From Bradyrhizobium oligotrophicum S58 (GTDB lineage Bacteria > Pseudomonadota > Alphaproteobacteria > Rhizobiales > Xanthobacteraceae): DNA of 64,000 nt. The stretch covers positions 1,550,001-1,614,000 of the forward strand of contig NC_020453.1 of the NCBI RefSeq assembly GCF_000344805.1, in the 5' to 3' direction. The notes under the pieces are model-generated. The model was not told the DNA's origin. It did not search any database and saw only the letters and a list, made by a program, of their open reading frames with translations. Every line of letters begins with the position of its first letter. Within the stretch, counting starts at the first letter, position 1. Both the position numbers and the translations under genes were made by a program. Positions 53,957 to 62,621 of this stretch are shown piece by piece.

Positions 53957-54278
53957 CTTGATACCGAGCCATTCTTGGGGCCATCGACATCCGAACGACA
54001 GCTGTTCGGCTACGGCGGCACCTTCCGGGACTCCACAGAATGTGCCTTGAGGTAGCTCAAGTTTGCCGAGCCGGCGTTGAGAAATTGATGCGCGCGCGGG
54101 CGGCATCTGGTGTGGCTGTACCCGTCACGACGTTGGATCAGCGTCAGGAGCAGCCAGACCCCATCGTTGCTTTTTGCACCGACAGGTCCCAGGCTCGGAA
54201 ATGGTCGTCGTTAAGCGCCGCTGAGGACTTCTGATGAAGCGTTGAAATCCGGGGAGGCGTGCGGCTCTCGCGGCCCGC
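53957..54278. other. intergenic region (about 320 bases)
   Basis: I see no supported gene. GGATGTCGATGGCCCCAAGA on the minus strand near 53977 lies in front of the small coiled-coil gene. No strong hairpin or repeat. Confidence 0.35.
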
Positions 54279-54884
54279 TCAATCCTGTTCGTCCCGGGGC
54301 AGGGCGGAGGCTCCGCCGTACGGGTAGAACAGGTCCTTTCGACCCTGCTGCCATGCGACTCTCAGTTCCGGCGTGGTGATGTCCCAGTCCGGTCTGCATT
54401 TCCTGCTGACGGCTCGCAGGTCCTGCCGGAGTTCTTCGACGGTGGGACGTCCGAAGAACCAGTAGCCGTTGTAGATCTTGTGAATGACACGGCCCGGCTC
54501 CAGCACCACGACATGAGGAATCATCGGGTTATGGACGGGATCAGTATACTCGGCGATGTCGAGGTCCTTCTGTACGATCCGCCGGGTGTCGGACAGAAAG
54601 GGCCAGTGCGCTCCGACGCCGCTGCGATATTCGTACGTCTGGGTAATGTTATCGGTCGTGATCGTGACCAGCCTGCAATAGCCGACCTCCATCTCACGGT
54701 GAAGCTCAAGCAATCCCTCGGCCTGTCGCCGGTCTTTTGGACAGAAGCCGCCGCGGCCGAGCACGACCACCATCGGTTCCTGCCCCTGCAACTCGGAGAG
54801 CTTTCGATGCTTCCCTGTGTGGTCGCTGAGCTCGTAGTCCGGAAACGTCGCTCCTGGCGTCATGTCGGATCGCATCTCAACCAC
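54279..54884 (-). CDS. peroxiredoxin/AhpC-TSA-like redox protein
   Basis: 201 residues. Thioredoxin fold of the AhpC/TSA kind: FPDYELSDHTGKHRKLSELQ, VVVLGRGGFCPKDRRQAEGL holding a single Cys where peroxiredoxins have their peroxidatic Cys (usual context P-x3-T-x2-C is not kept), ITTDNITQTYEYRSGVGAHW and HVVVLEPGRVIHKIYNGYWF. Because the CPKD context differs from true peroxiredoxins, reductase or sensor roles are also possible. Same strand as and 36 bases after the start-side neighbour MOSC-reductase gene, probably co-transcribed. Confidence 0.82.
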   Translation of the reverse strand: MVEMRSDMTPGATFPDYELSDHTGKHRKLSELQGQEPMVVVLGRGGFCPKDRRQAEGLLELHREMEVGYCRLVTITTDNITQTYEYRSGVGAHWPFLSDTRRIVQKDLDIAEYTDPVHNPMIPHVVVLEPGRVIHKIYNGYWFFGRPTVEELRQDLRAVSRKCRPDWDITTPELRVAWQQGRKDLFYPYGGASALPRDEQD

Positions 54885-54920
54885 TCCTCCACGATTTCGT
54901 GAAGCCGCAGCCCGCGGCTA

Positions 54921-56681
54921 TTACAGATCGATCACGATGTCACCCTCAGGATGGGCGCAGCAGATCAGCACGTTCCCCTCCGTCGGTGCATCAACGGGAG
55001 CCGGCTGATAGCCGACCGCCCCTCCCACCAGTCCGGTCTCGCAGGTGTGGCACACCCCGGCTCGACATGACCACCGCACAGGCACGTCACAGGCCTCCGC
55101 CAACTCCAGCAATGTCTTGGAGCGGGGGTCCCAGTGAACATTGAGACCGCTCCGGGCGAACGACACCATGGGTCCTGTGCCGGCCGGTCCTGCCGGCAGG
55201 TGCGGCGCCTTGCGCGGCGATGCGGCAATGCCCGGTGAAATCGACGGGCCGGCGCCGAACAGCTCGGTATGAATGCGCTCTGGCGATACGTCGAGCGTCG
55301 AGAGGCCGGCTGTCAAGGCGCTCATGAAGGTCGACGGACCGCAGATGTAGAAGTCGCCATCGCGGGGAATGCCGATCTCGGCGAGGGCCTGCGTGTTCAG
55401 CCGTCCTTCGGCGTCGAAATCCAACTTCGGTCGATCCCCAGGTTCTGGCGCGCTGTAGCAGATATAGCTGTGATGATGCGCAAGCGTCGCGAGCAGCTCG
55501 CGGCTCTCGGCGGCAAACGCATGCTCGCGGCCGTTTCGGGTTCCGTGCAACCACCAGACGTCGCGCGTCGAAGCTTCGGCCGACAGCGCGTGGAGCATCG
55601 CCAGCACCGGCGTCACGCCAATTCCTGCACTCAGGAGAACAACGGGCGCGTCACCCGGGCGCAGCGTGAAGCTTCCACGCGCTGCGCTTGCCTGCACGAG
55701 GTCGCCGGCACGGAGGTGCGTATCGATGTAGGTGCCGGCCGCACCATGCGGCTCTCGTTTGACGCTGACGCGATAGACCGCGGCGCTCGGCTGTCCCGAC
55801 AGCGAATAGCTGCGCATCAGCGCGGTCTCGGACGACGTTCCGAGGCGCAACACCACGAACTGTCCGGGAAGGGCGGTGGCGACAGGCTGACCATCGGCGG
55901 GCGCGAGCAGCAGCGAGGTCACATCGTCGCTTTCGTGTACCATGCGGCCCACGCGGAAAGAGCGAAACCCGGACCATGCCGGGGATGGGCCGGACGCCGG
56001 ACCAAGTCCGGCGTTTCCCGATGCCGCACCGCCCTTGTCCTCTTGGGTGAGCAGTGCCTCGAAGGAACGGCGCCAACCGATGCTCAGCGCTGGAATGCGC
56101 AGTGCGCGCTGCAGCTGTTCGCGGGGGTGACCGGGCAGATAAAGCAGCGCATCGATCTCGGACACACTCATGCGCTCGGGTCCGGAAGCGACCAGCGCGA
56201 TCTCGTCACCGGCTTCGACGTCCCCTTCCTTGAGAACACGAAGGTAGAAGCCGGGCCGGCCGTGCTTCACCAGCAGTGCGGCCATGTCCGGCTCGTTCAT
56301 GCGGATGCCGACCCGGTAACACGTCACCCGAGGCTGCGTCACCTCGAACAGAGCGCTTCCGATCCGGTAGCGGTCTCCGATGCACACCTCGGCGTCCGGC
56401 AGGCCGTCGACAGTGAGGTTCTCGCCGAACTGTCCGTAAGTGAGGTCGGAGCGACCCAACTGCTTCTGCCAGTATTGGTAGGACTCATGCTGATAAACCA
56501 ACACGGCCCGGTGCTCGCCGCCGTGGCCCGCCAGATCGCCCTGTCCGTCGCCATCGATGTTGAGGCGGCGGACCTTGCGCGGTCCGCTCACCGGCGCCTT
56601 CCAAATGCCGGTGTGGACCGTCTTGCCTTGCCAGGGGATGTCGCGAGGCAAGCCGACATTCACCGAAAGCACGCGTCCCAT
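54921..56681 (-). CDS. MOSC domain - flavin reductase - 2Fe-2S ferredoxin fusion oxidoreductase
   Basis: 586 residues in three parts. MOSC/YiiM domain about 1-210 (GKTVHTGIWKAPVSGPRKVR; GHGGEHRAVLVYQHESYQYW; QPRVTCYRVGIRMNEPDMAA with the likely Mo-binding Cys). FNR-like flavin domain about 245-490 (TALMRSYSLSGQPSAAVYRV; VVLLSAGIGVTPVLAMLHAL). C-terminal plant-type 2Fe-2S domain with CDVPVRWSCRAGVCHTCETG and LICCAHPEGDI (Cys cluster). It probably reduces a molybdo-substrate such as N-hydroxylated or sulfoxide compounds with NAD(P)H through FMN and Fe-S; YiiM-type MOSC act on N-hydroxy bases. Single polypeptide instead of separate partners. Confidence 0.9.
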   Translation of the reverse strand: MGRVLSVNVGLPRDIPWQGKTVHTGIWKAPVSGPRKVRRLNIDGDGQGDLAGHGGEHRAVLVYQHESYQYWQKQLGRSDLTYGQFGENLTVDGLPDAEVCIGDRYRIGSALFEVTQPRVTCYRVGIRMNEPDMAALLVKHGRPGFYLRVLKEGDVEAGDEIALVASGPERMSVSEIDALLYLPGHPREQLQRALRIPALSIGWRRSFEALLTQEDKGGAASGNAGLGPASGPSPAWSGFRSFRVGRMVHESDDVTSLLLAPADGQPVATALPGQFVVLRLGTSSETALMRSYSLSGQPSAAVYRVSVKREPHGAAGTYIDTHLRAGDLVQASAARGSFTLRPGDAPVVLLSAGIGVTPVLAMLHALSAEASTRDVWWLHGTRNGREHAFAAESRELLATLAHHHSYICYSAPEPGDRPKLDFDAEGRLNTQALAEIGIPRDGDFYICGPSTFMSALTAGLSTLDVSPERIHTELFGAGPSISPGIAASPRKAPHLPAGPAGTGPMVSFARSGLNVHWDPRSKTLLELAEACDVPVRWSCRAGVCHTCETGLVGGAVGYQPAPVDAPTEGNVLICCAHPEGDIVIDL

Positions 56682-56708
56682 GAGGCTTCTCTCCGGGGTA
56701 AATTGCGT

Positions 56709-56795
56709 TCATCCGAACAACAGCGGCGGACCAAACTGGATCAGCGCCAGGAGGATAGCGGCGGCCAGTATCGCAATCACGATCGTTCTGCGCAT
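56709..56795 (-). CDS. possible 28-residue hydrophobic peptide
   Basis: MRRTIVIAILAAAILLALIQ then FGPPLLFG: two Arg then one membrane helix, TGA stop. Same strand as its neighbours, 27 bases before the MOSC-fusion gene, and 43 bases past the hydrolase stop. No clear Shine-Dalgarno beyond GGGATAG. Plausible membrane microprotein or chance. Confidence 0.35.
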   Translation of the reverse strand: MRRTIVIAILAAAILLALIQFGPPLLFG

Positions 56796-56838
56796 GATAT
56801 CGTCTATCCCTTTGCTAGCGAACCAACCCCTCCGCCGG

Positions 56839-57891
56839 CTACACGCCGGCGGCGACGTCGATGATCGCATCGGCAAAGGCCTTGGGAGCCTCCTGCGGCA
56901 GGTTGTGTCCGATTCCGCCCTTGACGGTGCGGTGCGCGTATTTCCCCGAGAACATCTTTGCATAGGCCGACGGCTCGGGATGCGGCGCGCCGTTGGCGTC
57001 GCCTTCCATGGTTATCGTGGGCACGCCGATGACGGGAGATTGCGCCAGCCGCCGCTCCTCGTCGTCGTACTTCGCTTCGCCCTCGGCGAGCCCGAGGCGC
57101 CAACGATAATTGTGGATCACGATCGCGACGTGATCCGGATTGTCGAAAGCCGCTGCGCTGCGCTCGAAGGTCGCGTCATCAAAGTGCCACTGCGGTGAAG
57201 CGAGCTGCCAGATCAGCTTCGAGAACTCGCGCCGGTACCTGTCATAGCCGTCGCGACCGCGTTCGGTCGCGAAATAGAATTGATACCACCACTGAAGTTC
57301 CGCCTTCGGCGGCAACGGCATCTTCCCGGCTTGCTGGCTGCCGATGAGATAGCCGCTGACCGAGACCATGGCCTTGCAGCGCTCGGGCCACAGCGCCGCC
57401 ATGATGTTGGCGGTTCGCGCGCCCCAGTCGAAGCCGGCGACCGTCGCCTTCTCGATCTTGAGGGCATCCATCAGGGCGATGATGTCGGTCGCGATGGCGG
57501 AAGGCTGTCCGTTCCGGATGGTTGCGTCGGACAGGAAGCGCGTCGTCCCGTAGCCGCGCAGATAAGGCACGATCACGCGATAGCCCGCCGACGCAAGGAT
57601 GGGCGCGACATCGACGAAGCTGTAGATGTCGTAGGGCCAGCCGTGCAGGAGAATCACGGGCGATCCGTTGGCGGGACCAGCCTCAGCGTAACCGATATCG
57701 AGGAGGCCGGCATTGATCTGCTTCAGCGCGCCGAACGACGGATTGCTTCCTGGCTTGACGGTTGACCCGGCTTTCGCCGACTGGCCGATCTCCGCGTTGG
57801 CCGTAGCGCTCAGCGAAAGTTGTGCGGCCGCCAGCGTCATGACTGCACTGCCAAAGAAGCGACGTCGACCATGATTTATCTTGTCGGACAT
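56839..57891 (-). CDS. Tat-exported alpha/beta hydrolase, epoxide-hydrolase-like
   Basis: 350 residues. Tat-like signal HGRRRFFGSAVMTLAAAQLS, cleavage near residue 34. Oxyanion HGWPYDIYSFVDVAPILASA, nucleophile Asp in VAGFDWGARTANIMAALWPE, cap domain and C-terminal His in GGIGHNLPQEAPKAFADAI. Asp nucleophile implies epoxide hydrolase or dehalogenase chemistry. A TCTAACAC-like motif lies about 95 bases upstream of its start. Paralogue of the enzyme at 51358-52341 in role, though sequences differ. Confidence 0.9.
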   Translation of the reverse strand: MSDKINHGRRRFFGSAVMTLAAAQLSLSATANAEIGQSAKAGSTVKPGSNPSFGALKQINAGLLDIGYAEAGPANGSPVILLHGWPYDIYSFVDVAPILASAGYRVIVPYLRGYGTTRFLSDATIRNGQPSAIATDIIALMDALKIEKATVAGFDWGARTANIMAALWPERCKAMVSVSGYLIGSQQAGKMPLPPKAELQWWYQFYFATERGRDGYDRYRREFSKLIWQLASPQWHFDDATFERSAAAFDNPDHVAIVIHNYRWRLGLAEGEAKYDDEERRLAQSPVIGVPTITMEGDANGAPHPEPSAYAKMFSGKYAHRTVKGGIGHNLPQEAPKAFADAIIDVAAGV

Positions 57892-57984
57892 GCTTTTCTC
57901 CTGTCTTCGTCGTTTCAGGTTGTTTCAATGAGCTCTGCGATGTCGTTGAGTCTGCACCGATGTCGGGCCGTTGGCTCGTTATGT

Positions 57985-57993
57985 CGTGTTAGA
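57985..57993 (-). promoter_or_regulatory. TCTAACACG motif upstream of the hydrolase
   Basis: The minus strand reads TCTAACACG, identical to the motif in the 48.2-kb and 58.8-kb gaps, about 95 bases before the ATG of the exported hydrolase. Possible binding site of a giant regulator. Confidence 0.5.
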
Positions 57994-58032
57994 CGTTGAG
58001 AGCGGGTGTCCTGCACTCGTGGCTTGCGACCG

Positions 58033-58734
58033 CTACTCGAAAGACGCGTCGAAGATCTCGACGTCGATCAGAACGGGCTTGGCGTTCACCGTTCCGTCAG
58101 GTTGACGCATCTGCGAACGACGAAGGGTTGGCACGACGATGCCGTCGAAGCTCTCATGGGCCCAGGAGTAGTGCGCGACTTTCATGCCCAGGCAATCGTG
58201 ATCGGTCCGCCGCTGCAGGGCATTCTCGTCGAAGTAAAAGATCTGCTCGCCCGCAAAGGTGACAAGTTTGGGCGGTAACTGCGCACGCAGGCGCCGCCAG
58301 GTTTCGATGCCTTCCTCCCAGGAAGGCAGTTCCTCGACGACAACATCGGAACGGGCGAGGAGAAAGGGCGTGGTCAGATAGTTCCAGATCATGACGCCGC
58401 AAAAGAAGATCAGATGCAGTTCGTCCGCGAGAACCTGCGGGCTGGCGTCAAACGTGTCGGGGTTGCTCCAGGTCTGCAAGACCTCGCCATCGACGCTTTC
58501 GATCGTGATCGCGTCCGGCTGAAACGCGCCCGACTGTTCGCCGCCGGTGATGCCGGTGAAGCGGACCGATTGGGTTCGTGTCGATCCCTCCGCGATGACG
58601 TCCTTGAATTCGCGGGCATGTCCTGCGCTCGAGAACAGCGTCCCGCCAACGGAAAGATGCAGTGTGAACCGGCTCAGGCTGTTCCAGCGCGCGATGCCGC
58701 CGTTCGCGTCGATTACATCGTCAAGAAGAGCCAT
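58033..58734 (-). CDS. conserved hypothetical protein, lipoprotein-carrier-like beta fold
   Basis: 233 residues from ATG at 58734 (MALLDDVIDANGGIARWNSL). Long alternating hydrophobic stretches (SRFTLHLSVGGTLFSSAGHA; QSGAFQPDAITIESVDGEVL; LVTFAGEQIFYFDENALQRR) suggest a beta-barrel or clam-like fold as in LolA/DUF-type proteins, without signal peptide. I know similar proteins in Bradyrhizobium and Mycobacterium but no function. A pair of inverted TCTAAC-type motifs sits just upstream (58791-58810). Confidence 0.7.
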   Translation of the reverse strand: MALLDDVIDANGGIARWNSLSRFTLHLSVGGTLFSSAGHAREFKDVIAEGSTRTQSVRFTGITGGEQSGAFQPDAITIESVDGEVLQTWSNPDTFDASPQVLADELHLIFFCGVMIWNYLTTPFLLARSDVVVEELPSWEEGIETWRRLRAQLPPKLVTFAGEQIFYFDENALQRRTDHDCLGMKVAHYSWAHESFDGIVVPTLRRSQMRQPDGTVNAKPVLIDVEIFDASFE

Positions 58735-58790
58735 GTCGTGTCGTATCCACCGGAAAGCGGACCCACCATGGCGGGGCATGGGCGGCTTGG

Positions 58791-58810
58791 CGTGTTAGAA
58801 ATTGTTAGGA
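58791..58810 (-). promoter_or_regulatory. paired TTCTAACAC / CTAACAA motif
   Basis: Plus strand reads CGTGTTAGAAATTGTTAGGA; the GTTAG cores are exactly ten bases apart, one helix turn. Minus strand gives TTCTAACACGCC, the same 12-mer as at 48199. About 57 bases before the hypothetical gene. Confidence 0.55.
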
Positions 58811-58853
58811 GTTGCAAGGGCTGGACGCGACGGAATGACGTAAGAAGGTGCCC

Positions 58854-61697
58854 TTAATCGAGGGCGCCGAGGAAATCCTTCGCGCGGGCCAGATCGCGGC
58901 TCGCGACCCCTTCCTGATAGTGTGCCACGAGCGGCGCCAGCATGCGGCTTGCCTCGCCGACGCGTCCGGTCCGCTGCCAGATGCGGCCGAGGCTCAGGGC
59001 TCCGCGCAGCTCCCAGGCGAGGGCGCATTGCCGGCGCGACAGCGCCAGCGAGCTTTCGAGGCAGGTCTCGGCCTCCGCGTCGTGCCCCAATTGGGCGAGG
59101 ATGTCCCCCCTGACCCGCAGCATCTCCGGCATGTCGAAGGATTCGCCGTGGTCGCCGATCTGGGCGATCGCCTCGTCGATCGTGCCCAGAGCTTCCTCGG
59201 GCCTGCCTTGGGACGTCAGTCCCTCCGCGAGCGCCGTCGCGAACACTGTCGTCATGATCCGGTGCCGCGTCGCATACAACGTGGCCTGGCTGCGGCGCAG
59301 GTGCTCGACGGCGTCGTCGACGTCGCCGCGCTGCAGGAGAAGCAGGCCCTTCTGGCCGATGCCGACCGCGTGGTAAGGGCCGAGGAAGTGCCGCGCGGCA
59401 TGATCGATCAGCCGCTCGATCATGCTCTCGGCGCTGGCGCAGTCGCCCACCCACAGAAACACGTAGATCGTCCAGATCAGCGCAATACCGAGCGTCAGCG
59501 GCTGTTCGAGCTGCTCTGCCTCGCGAACGGTGTATCGGGCCGCCTCTATGGCGCGATCGGGCCGGCCTGTGAGCCAGAGGCCGCGCGCCAGCGCGACCAG
59601 CGCGACGATGCGGTCGTCATAGCCGAGATGCCCGATATTCAGCCGCTGCGAGCCCGGGTTGTGCACCATCGCGCTTTCACAGAACTGAACGGCCTTGTCC
59701 TGATTGCCGATCAGGTGATGTGCCACGCCAAGCATCCATTCGACGTTCAGCGTGCTCGTCGGGTCGTTCAGCCGGCTGGCCACGTTCTCGCCCTGCTCGC
59801 TGACTTCGAGCGCCCCGTGAAAATCCCCGACGCGGGTCAGGTAAATGTGCAGTCCGCGCAACAGCCATAGCTGCCAATGCAGGTCGTCGAGCTCCTGGGC
59901 GAGATGCAGGCTTCGTGTGAAGGCCGACCGAACCGCTTCGGTGTTGCCCTGCGTGAACATCACGGAGACGCCGAGCGCGGCCTGAAGTGTCATCTCCTGC
60001 CGTGCGTCCGCAGGAGCCGCGTCGAGCGCCGCCAGCGCCTGCTGGGTCCAGCGGTAGCACTCCGTCAGCAGCGTCAGCTCGAGGAAGAACTGGGCCGCTG
60101 AAGCGGCCAGATCGACGCCGATGACCCAGTCGCCTTCGTCGGAGAAGCCCCAGGCCAGTGCGGCCCGCACGTTGGGCAGGTGATCTGCATAGGGCAGGAA
60201 TCCGCCGGCGCTTTGCAGGCCGTTGGACTTGAGGGAGATATCGAGCAGGAAGTCGCGGAAATATTCGGCGTGAGCGCGCGCGACCCGAGGCGCTTCCCCG
60301 CTCTCGACGAGCTTGTCCGCCACGAAGGCGCGGGTGGTGTCGAGCAGTCGATACCGGAGCCGCCGCTGCGCGGGCGACGTGGCAATCAGAGATTTGGAGA
60401 GCAGGTTCGAGATCGCTTCCATGCCCGCCGGCTCGTCGATGCCCTGGCATGATGCGACGGCAAGCGCGGCCTCCAGCGTGAACGGGCCGACGAACACCGA
60501 CAGGCCGCGCAGCACGGCACTTTCGACCGGCGGCAACAGGTCGTAGCTCCAGCTGAGCGCCGCGCTCAGCGTCTGGTGCCGGGGGATCGCGGTGCGCCGC
60601 CCGCGCCACAACAGCGAGAAGCGGCTGTCGAGAAGCTCGGCAGTCCCGGCAATTCCGTAGGCGTTGACCCGGCCCGCGGCGAGTTCGATCGCCAGCGCGA
60701 TGCCGTCGAGGCGCCGGCATATGTCGGCAACGAGAGGCGCCTCGTCATCGCTCAGCTCGAATTCGCTGAGGCTCTCGGCAATTCGCTCGACGAAGAGCTG
60801 GCTCGCTGGATAGGCGAGGATATCGGCGACGCCAAGTCCGTCCTGTTGTGGCGGACAATCCAACGGGAACAGCCGATAGACGCGCTCGCCCTCTGAGCGC
60901 AGGGATTCGCGACTCGTCGCCATGACGTGCAGGTTCGGCGCCTCGCGAACCAGGCGTTCGGTCAATGGCGCGAGCTCGTCGAGGAGGTGCTCGCAGCTGT
61001 CGAACACCAGCAGCATTTGCCGGCTGCGCAGGAACGTCAACAGTCCCGGTATCGGATCCTCGGAATTGACGGTCAGGCCAAGTGCACTGGCGATGCTGCC
61101 GGGCACCAGCCTTGCATCGCTCACCGCGCCGAAATCGACGAAGCTGACCTGGCCGTCGAATGCTGCGAGGTGGCGGTGCGCGACGGCCAGAGCGACCGAG
61201 GTCTTGCCGATGCCGCCCGGACCGACAATCGTGACGAACCGATGCAGGGAGAGCTCGGACGTGATCTTTTCAACCGCATCGTCCCGCCCGATCATCCTGG
61301 TGAGGGGGGCCGGAAGGAGGCGGACCGACGAGGCGATCTCGGTCGATCGACCCTCCGAGGGAGCAGTCCGCGACAGCGGCACGGCGAAACAATAGCCGCG
61401 TCCGGGCACGTTGACGACGTAGCGGGAGCCTTCATTGCCCTCGCCAAGCGCCTTGCGCAGTGCGGCGATGTGGAACCGCAGGCTGCCCTCGTCCACATTC
61501 ACGTCGGCCCACACCCGCTTGACGAGCTCGCGCTTGTCGACGACTTCACCGGCCCGTTCAGCAAGACAGATCAGGATATCGAGCGCGCGGCCGCCGAGGT
61601 GAAGCGGAGCGCCGTCCTTCTCCAGCAGCCGCGATTTCGGAAATAGCCGAAATGGCCCGAAAGCGACGGCCGAATCCTGGTTGTCATTCTCTGCCAC
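58854..61697 (-). CDS. giant regulator 2: OmpR-type winged helix + STAND ATPase + TPR-like repeats
   Basis: 947 residues from GTG at 61697 (first codon before AENDNQDSAVAFGPF); a TTG 26 codons earlier is a weaker option. Same layout as the 45.3-kb protein: winged helix (DGAPLHLGGRALDILICLAE; VDKRELVKRVWADVNVDEGS; VNVPGRGYCFAVPLS), NTPase with FVTIVGPGGIGKTSVALAVA and MLLVFDSCEHLLDELAPL, ATSRESLRSEGERVYRLFPL, then repeats (WLLRGLHIYLTRVGDFHGAL; MLGVAHHLIGNQDKAVQFCE). Divergent from the HisKA_2 kinase gene, with a TCTAACGA-type motif in the shared gap. Confidence 0.9.
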   Translation of the reverse strand: MAENDNQDSAVAFGPFRLFPKSRLLEKDGAPLHLGGRALDILICLAERAGEVVDKRELVKRVWADVNVDEGSLRFHIAALRKALGEGNEGSRYVVNVPGRGYCFAVPLSRTAPSEGRSTEIASSVRLLPAPLTRMIGRDDAVEKITSELSLHRFVTIVGPGGIGKTSVALAVAHRHLAAFDGQVSFVDFGAVSDARLVPGSIASALGLTVNSEDPIPGLLTFLRSRQMLLVFDSCEHLLDELAPLTERLVREAPNLHVMATSRESLRSEGERVYRLFPLDCPPQQDGLGVADILAYPASQLFVERIAESLSEFELSDDEAPLVADICRRLDGIALAIELAAGRVNAYGIAGTAELLDSRFSLLWRGRRTAIPRHQTLSAALSWSYDLLPPVESAVLRGLSVFVGPFTLEAALAVASCQGIDEPAGMEAISNLLSKSLIATSPAQRRLRYRLLDTTRAFVADKLVESGEAPRVARAHAEYFRDFLLDISLKSNGLQSAGGFLPYADHLPNVRAALAWGFSDEGDWVIGVDLAASAAQFFLELTLLTECYRWTQQALAALDAAPADARQEMTLQAALGVSVMFTQGNTEAVRSAFTRSLHLAQELDDLHWQLWLLRGLHIYLTRVGDFHGALEVSEQGENVASRLNDPTSTLNVEWMLGVAHHLIGNQDKAVQFCESAMVHNPGSQRLNIGHLGYDDRIVALVALARGLWLTGRPDRAIEAARYTVREAEQLEQPLTLGIALIWTIYVFLWVGDCASAESMIERLIDHAARHFLGPYHAVGIGQKGLLLLQRGDVDDAVEHLRRSQATLYATRHRIMTTVFATALAEGLTSQGRPEEALGTIDEAIAQIGDHGESFDMPEMLRVRGDILAQLGHDAEAETCLESSLALSRRQCALAWELRGALSLGRIWQRTGRVGEASRMLAPLVAHYQEGVASRDLARAKDFLGALD

Positions 61698-61900
61698 GCA
61701 ATTCTCGTCCGTCGAACGTTTCGCACATTTGCGGAGGATTCTTCGAACCAGAAACAACAGTCCAGCGGCCTGCAAACCGGCGGCATCGCCGTCGCGCCGC
61801 GACGATCATAACAAAATCTTGCAACGTCTAACGAGCAAAAATCGCAGGCCTCCTCCATTGTGACGGCAGGCCAAGGCTGATGATCAGCGGGGAGGCTGCG
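61698..61900. promoter_or_regulatory. divergent gap between giant regulator 2 and the HisKA_2 kinase
   Basis: About 200 bases, AT-rich centre (AACAAAATCTTGCAACGTCTAACGAGC). TCTAACG at 61827-61833 is a weaker match to the TCTAACAC motif. GGGGAGG precedes the kinase ATG. Confidence 0.45.
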
Positions 61901-62569
61901 ATGCCCGGTATCGGAACTCGTCCAAAAGACGATATTGTTCAATCTCATCTGGCCGCCAATCTCGGCGACCGGGCCGACTGGGACCTGGTGCTGCGGGAAT
62001 CGCATCATCGGATGAAGAACACGCTGACGCTGCTCGGTGCGTCAGTCCGCCGCGATCTGACGCGGGCGAGGCCGGGCGAAGTGTCGGCTGCCGTGGACCG
62101 GTTCGAGCGGCGCCTCGTCGCCTTCGGCAGGCTCTATCAATTTTTATCGAATGACGAGGGTCGTCCGGCGGTCTCCGTTGCGACCTTCTTCGAGGCACTT
62201 TGCGGGGCGGTGTCCGAGGCAATTCTGGAGCCTGCGGGGATCCGTTGTGAAGCCGCCATCGAGGACGGCATGCTGCCCGCATCGCAATGTCATCGGCTCG
62301 CTCTGATGCTGACCGAGCTGATCACCAATGCGGCTAAGCACGCCTTTCCGACCAGGAACGATGCACTGATCCGCATCGACGTGCTCCAGCGTGACGGTTG
62401 CTGGCTCTGCACGGTGACCGACAACGGGATCGGGGCGACCGGCCCGCTTCAGGGCACCGGGAGTCGTATTCTGGAAGGCCTGGCGCGAAGCATCCAGGCC
62501 CGGATGCACGGAGAGACCGGACAAGACGGCACGCGCGTGACCATTGCCATGTCAGCCCTCGCCGATTGA
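61901..62569 (+). CDS. soluble HisKA_2/HWE-type sensor histidine kinase
   Basis: 222 residues from ATG at 61901, behind GGGGAGG; ATG at 61880 is an alternative. Phospho-acceptor motif ESHHRMKNTLTLLGASVRRD (His35/36), ATPase part with MLTELITNAAKHAFP (N-box), VTDNGIGATGPLQGTGSRIL (G-box) and GTRVTIAM. No sensing or membrane domain, so an input partner is needed; single-domain response regulators such as the one at 28420 could receive the phosphate. Divergent from giant regulator 2. Confidence 0.9.
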   Translation: MPGIGTRPKDDIVQSHLAANLGDRADWDLVLRESHHRMKNTLTLLGASVRRDLTRARPGEVSAAVDRFERRLVAFGRLYQFLSNDEGRPAVSVATFFEALCGAVSEAILEPAGIRCEAAIEDGMLPASQCHRLALMLTELITNAAKHAFPTRNDALIRIDVLQRDGCWLCTVTDNGIGATGPLQGTGSRILEGLARSIQARMHGETGQDGTRVTIAMSALAD

Positions 62570-62621
62570 CGTCGGTCTGCTGGATTTCTGCGGACGACGG
62601 GGCCAGTTGCCTAGGATGCGA

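Noticed and set aside
54040..54234. Small plus-strand frame of 64 residues
   Set aside because: No similarity, no ribosome binding site, and composition like non-coding DNA.
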